From: Burhinus oedicnemus
Taxonomy: Eukaryota > Chordata > Aves > Charadriiformes > Burhinidae
Assembly (NCBI GenBank): GCA_008921705.1
Contig: VFFE01007564.1
Coordinates: 62,001 to 126,000, forward strand
DNA: 64,000 nt
Direction of reading: 5' to 3'
A program made the position numbers and the translations under genes. The notes under the pieces were generated by a model. The model was given only the letters and a program-made list of their open reading frames with translations. It did not search any database and was not told the DNA's origin. Below are positions 61,196 through 64,000 of this stretch, piece after piece. Position 1 is the stretch's first letter. The number at the start of each line of letters is the position of its first letter.

Positions 61196-61989
61196 GAAAG
61201 AGGCATGAAAGTGAGAGGAAGTGGAAAAGATCAAGGCGAGAGCACAGGGTGACAAGCTCACCACCGGAAAACAATAAAAATAAATACGCTCAGAAATAGC
61301 ATAACTGACATGCAAAGGAGACAAAACCAGGACCTCAAAATATCTCTTGGGGGGTGCAGGATGGGGTGTCTATGGTGGACACCATGGTATAGCCAGGGGA
61401 CATGCTGCAGGTGGCAGTGGCAGTGGTGGGCAAGCGCTGGCCATCCCCTGGCTGCCTCTGCATGCTGCCTGGCTCCCCAGCTTCTGACCTACAGGTCTCT
61501 AGAGGCTTCGGTCTCTTGGGAGATGAGAACCTCTTCATGCCTTCCCTGTGCCACCAGAGTGCACGAGATGCTACCAGCATCTCAGCTGAGGATGGCACAG
61601 GGATTCTGCTGGGGGCTCGGACACTATTCTGGTTTGGGCCAGCCCTGTTTGCCCAACCATTCCTCTGGTGCAAAGAAAAGCACTTGGGTCCTGTTCCACT
61701 TGTCCCAGCATAAATTCAGAGCACGTCCAGTTTAAATCAGCAAAGGGACTGGGCAGAAGGGAAAGGAGAATCCGGTCTCCAGGGTTTACTTTGCTGGAAA
61801 GGACAACTGCTCTCAATTTACCTTCTTGAGAGTGCTAAGGCCTTAAGCTACTGAGGCATTTAAGCATGCTCTGACCTTTAGAAAAAGATAAGGCTCCTGA
61901 AGTCAGCATTGTTTAGCGATAGGTTGCTCCTGCGCTTAGAGCTGAGCACACACTTAAAGACTTACTTGTGTTATGTTCCAGGCGTGTGT
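61196..61989. other. Non-coding DNA, no feature seen
   Basis: The 141-codon plus-strand frame at 61310-61735 overlaps open frames in other phases and shows no domain. Confidence 0.6.
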
Positions 61990-62155
61990 TTCAGACTGCT
62001 CTGACCACAGCACCAGGGAGCAGGACTAGGTCCTATGGGTCCATCCCAGCTCTGCTACCGCCCAGCAGTGTGACTCTTAGCCTGCAACTAGCTGTGCTGC
62101 CTAATCTCCAAGGAGCTTTGGTCTCCTGAAGCGCTAAGCACAGCCTGGACATCAC
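61990..62155 (+). mobile_element. Probable decayed MIR-type SINE, plus strand
   Basis: 'tcccagctctgctaccgcccagcagtgtgactctta' corresponds to the MIR segment with TCCCAGCTCTGCCACTTACCAGCTGTGTGACCTTGG known for the family. The following 'ctgcctaatctcc' and 'gaagcgctaagcac' sit at the expected later positions. Diverged, with approximate ends. Confidence 0.5.
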
Positions 62156-63499
62156 AAATGGGGCACTGTCCCACCACAGGTCCAGAATAATATGTCCTTC
62201 ACTCCTGGCACAATAAAAAAATAAAATAAAAAAAAAAGGCAGAGTAATCATACCAGGCATGATTAGGTCTCTAGAGGAGTTCTTTGGGCTAATCTGCCCA
62301 AACTTGCAAGACCTGGTTGCAGGGTTGCTGCTGTTCTGGCAGCTTTCCAGTGCCCTGTGAATCAGGGAACACTGTGACAGTCACTCAAGGACAACAAACT
62401 GTTTAAACCATAATTCTGTATTCCCATCTGGTGCACTGAAATGCATGAATGCCTATGGACGTGTTATCCTTCATTCCCTCTATAATAGTGCATGCGATAG
62501 AGAGTTTTCTCTAAGGAGCAACGGGGTGAGCAAACGCAGTCAGGGAATGTCATTGTGTATCTTGAAAGTGTAAAAGATAGGACTAAGTAATAAGGATTAA
62601 TTATTATAGCTGCTTAATGATGCTAGGGATTTTTAATATTATTATTTCTGTGTGGTATCTCAGCCAGGGCCATGGCGACAGGAAGACAAGAGGACCACCT
62701 GCCTGAGCCACGCCAAACGGACATTTAGATGTTGATTACAAAAGGCACAGGGACAAAATGCTGTAGAATGTGGGTCCTGGGTGGACTGGGCTCCACCTTG
62801 GCTGGCAGCAGGGATCTCCATTCTCTGGATCCAGAGGTTCTGGATCAGACCTGGGGGGACTTCTAATCCTAATGCAAAGCAAACTGCTCTCCTTGAAACA
62901 GCTCACCAAAACTAGCCGGTCTACAGCCCTGGTCCTGCAAAGACATTGATTGCAACAGGACTTTGATACACCAAAACACCACCGGTTGTGTGCTTAAATT
63001 TTGGTGCCCTGGGCAGTGAAACAAGGCCAGAGAGAGCTGGACACTGCCTACTCTTGCTCCTTGAATACCAATTCATGCCGCAGTAAAGTAGAAGTAACAT
63101 GCTTTGAAGTGTGAAAGGGCAACAATTTTTTTGGTATTAATGGCTTCACAAAGCAAGGGAGAATTTTGGCTGTGTGTTGGAGGAAGTTTAATAAAGGTTT
63201 AATTAAGTGCCTCAATCTAGATTTAGATGTTCTCACTTCTGGTGTTGAAGCTTGAAGCTGTTAGTCATTAATACTCATCTCAAGTAACCTCCACCACCCT
63301 CAGCCCCTCACCTGACGCATGCACACACTTGAGAAAGATTGCTGATATCCTCTCTGAAAACTAATGAAATCACAGCATGATATTTTGATTTCGAGGGCAT
63401 CAAAGTAATTCAGAATAATGATGGGATTGGGAGGCTCTGATACCACCACCACAATGCAGCTCTTCTTGTCTCTACATCTGAAAGCACCTTGTGAAGGAG
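62156..63499. other. Non-coding DNA, AT-rich patch at 62570-62650
   Basis: No gene recognised. The AT-rich patch contains GGATTAATTAT at 62594-62604 (an OTX/PITX-type GGATTA overlapping a TAATTA homeodomain core) and several further ATTA cores. Confidence 0.6.
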
Positions 63500-63655
63500 A
63501 TCCGAATCATTCCCCCTCTGTTCAAGTCAGAGAAACTGAGGTACAGAGCACCAAAGAGATGCAACCCATGGGTCTGGGATAACATCCAGGCTTGAAGCCA
63601 GCTGTCCCAGCCCCAGGCTAACGTAACAGTCATTGACTACACTTCTCCCAGGAAG
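63500..63655 (-). mobile_element. Probable decayed MIR-type SINE, minus strand
   Basis: 'ctctgttcaagtcagagaaactgaggtacagagcaccaaagagatgcaaccca' resembles the reverse-complement MIR core (GAGGAAACTGAGGCACAGAG in the family). A diverged block from the tRNA-like side follows. Moderate support. Confidence 0.5.
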
Positions 63656-63685
63656 AGAGAGATGGGATCTGCCATGGACAGGAGA

Positions 63686-63687
<2 letters not shown>

Positions 63688-63728
<41 letters not shown>
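63688..63728. repeat. (TG)n microsatellite, about 20 units
   Basis: A perfect dinucleotide run of 41 nt. Probably polymorphic and able to adopt Z-DNA under supercoiling. The flanking minus-strand frame with repeated threonine-histidine is only a translation of this repeat. Confidence 0.97.
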
Positions 63729-63731
<3 letters not shown>

Positions 63732-64000
63732 TCTATGGGTACACAGGTTGTACAGAGAGAAGGATACCAGACACAATAACAAACAAAGAGGAAATCAATT
63801 CTATGGCCAGCTGGGGAAGCAGGTCCTGCTTTAGCTGGTTGGAGTTTAAAGGGCATCAGTGGGCACAGGAAAATGCTTTGTAAGGGCTGGAATGGTAACC
63901 AGATTTTTTCCTGAGATTATTTCACAATATTTGCAGTTCTTGTTTGCCACACAGGAGATTAGGCAGAAAGGCCTGATCGCCTCTTTGTCCTTTTTAGCAG
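63729..64000. other. Non-coding DNA at window end
   Basis: No recognisable feature. A pyrimidine-rich stretch ending in TAGCAG occurs at the very edge and cannot be judged without the following sequence. Confidence 0.6.

Noticed and set aside
63527..63856. Minus-strand ORF with threonine-histidine repeats
   Set aside because: It is the translation of the (TG)n microsatellite.
1..64000. Endogenous retrovirus or LTR pairs, tRNA genes, CRISPR arrays, bacterial operons
   Set aside because: I found no paired LTR-like direct repeats, primer-binding site, cloverleaf or spaced direct-repeat array, and the composition is vertebrate nuclear.

Overview
This window is vertebrate nuclear DNA, most likely from a bird. 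The deciding evidence is a 5'-truncated CR1 LINE at 534-1400 on the minus strand. It has the CR1 octamer tail (two AGAATCAT units as read on the plus strand) and a nearly intact end of the CR1 reverse-transcriptase ORF. The rest fits an avian genome: moderate GC by eye, very few young repeats, strong CpG depletion outside two short clusters, and a scaffold gap inside a G/C-homopolymer tract. Nothing suggests bacterial, viral or organellar DNA. I saw no operons, rRNA, tRNA or CRISPR array.

I could not assign any host protein-coding exon. The many open frames of 60-220 codons lack recognisable domains, overlap one another in several frames, and look like chance ORFs. The window therefore reads as intergenic or intronic DNA. 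It may contain unrecognised non-coding exons or cis-regulatory elements.

Layout. 1-3.4 kb: the CR1 copy, a 9-bp minisatellite and a G-run. 4.0-4.8 kb: a CpG-island-like segment (about 50 CpG in 800 bp by hand count), the best promoter candidate. 6.5-7.3 kb: the longest open frame, behind a splice-acceptor-like tract and ahead of AATAAA. 8.0-8.2 kb: a dense group of homeodomain, NKX-like and RFX X-box-like sites. 13.6-38 kb: mostly featureless DNA with scattered decayed MIR-type SINE remnants and, at 30154-30676, an assembly gap whose two flanks carry the same C-rich 23-mer. 41.0 kb: a compound microsatellite. 45.7 kb: a POU/homeodomain-like cluster. 49.28-50.58 kb: a much older, decayed CR1-like LINE on the plus strand, of the type common in turtles and crocodilians. 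53.2 kb: a pair of AP-1 sites. 58.4 kb: a CTCF-like site. 60.96-61.2 kb: a second short CpG cluster with an E-box and an AP-1 site. 63.7 kb: a (TG)n tract.

No new biological system is demonstrable from the sequence alone. The observations most worth following are the CpG island, the gap with duplicated flanks, the 8.1 kb and 45.7 kb motif clusters, and the number of ancient transposon remnants that are still legible.
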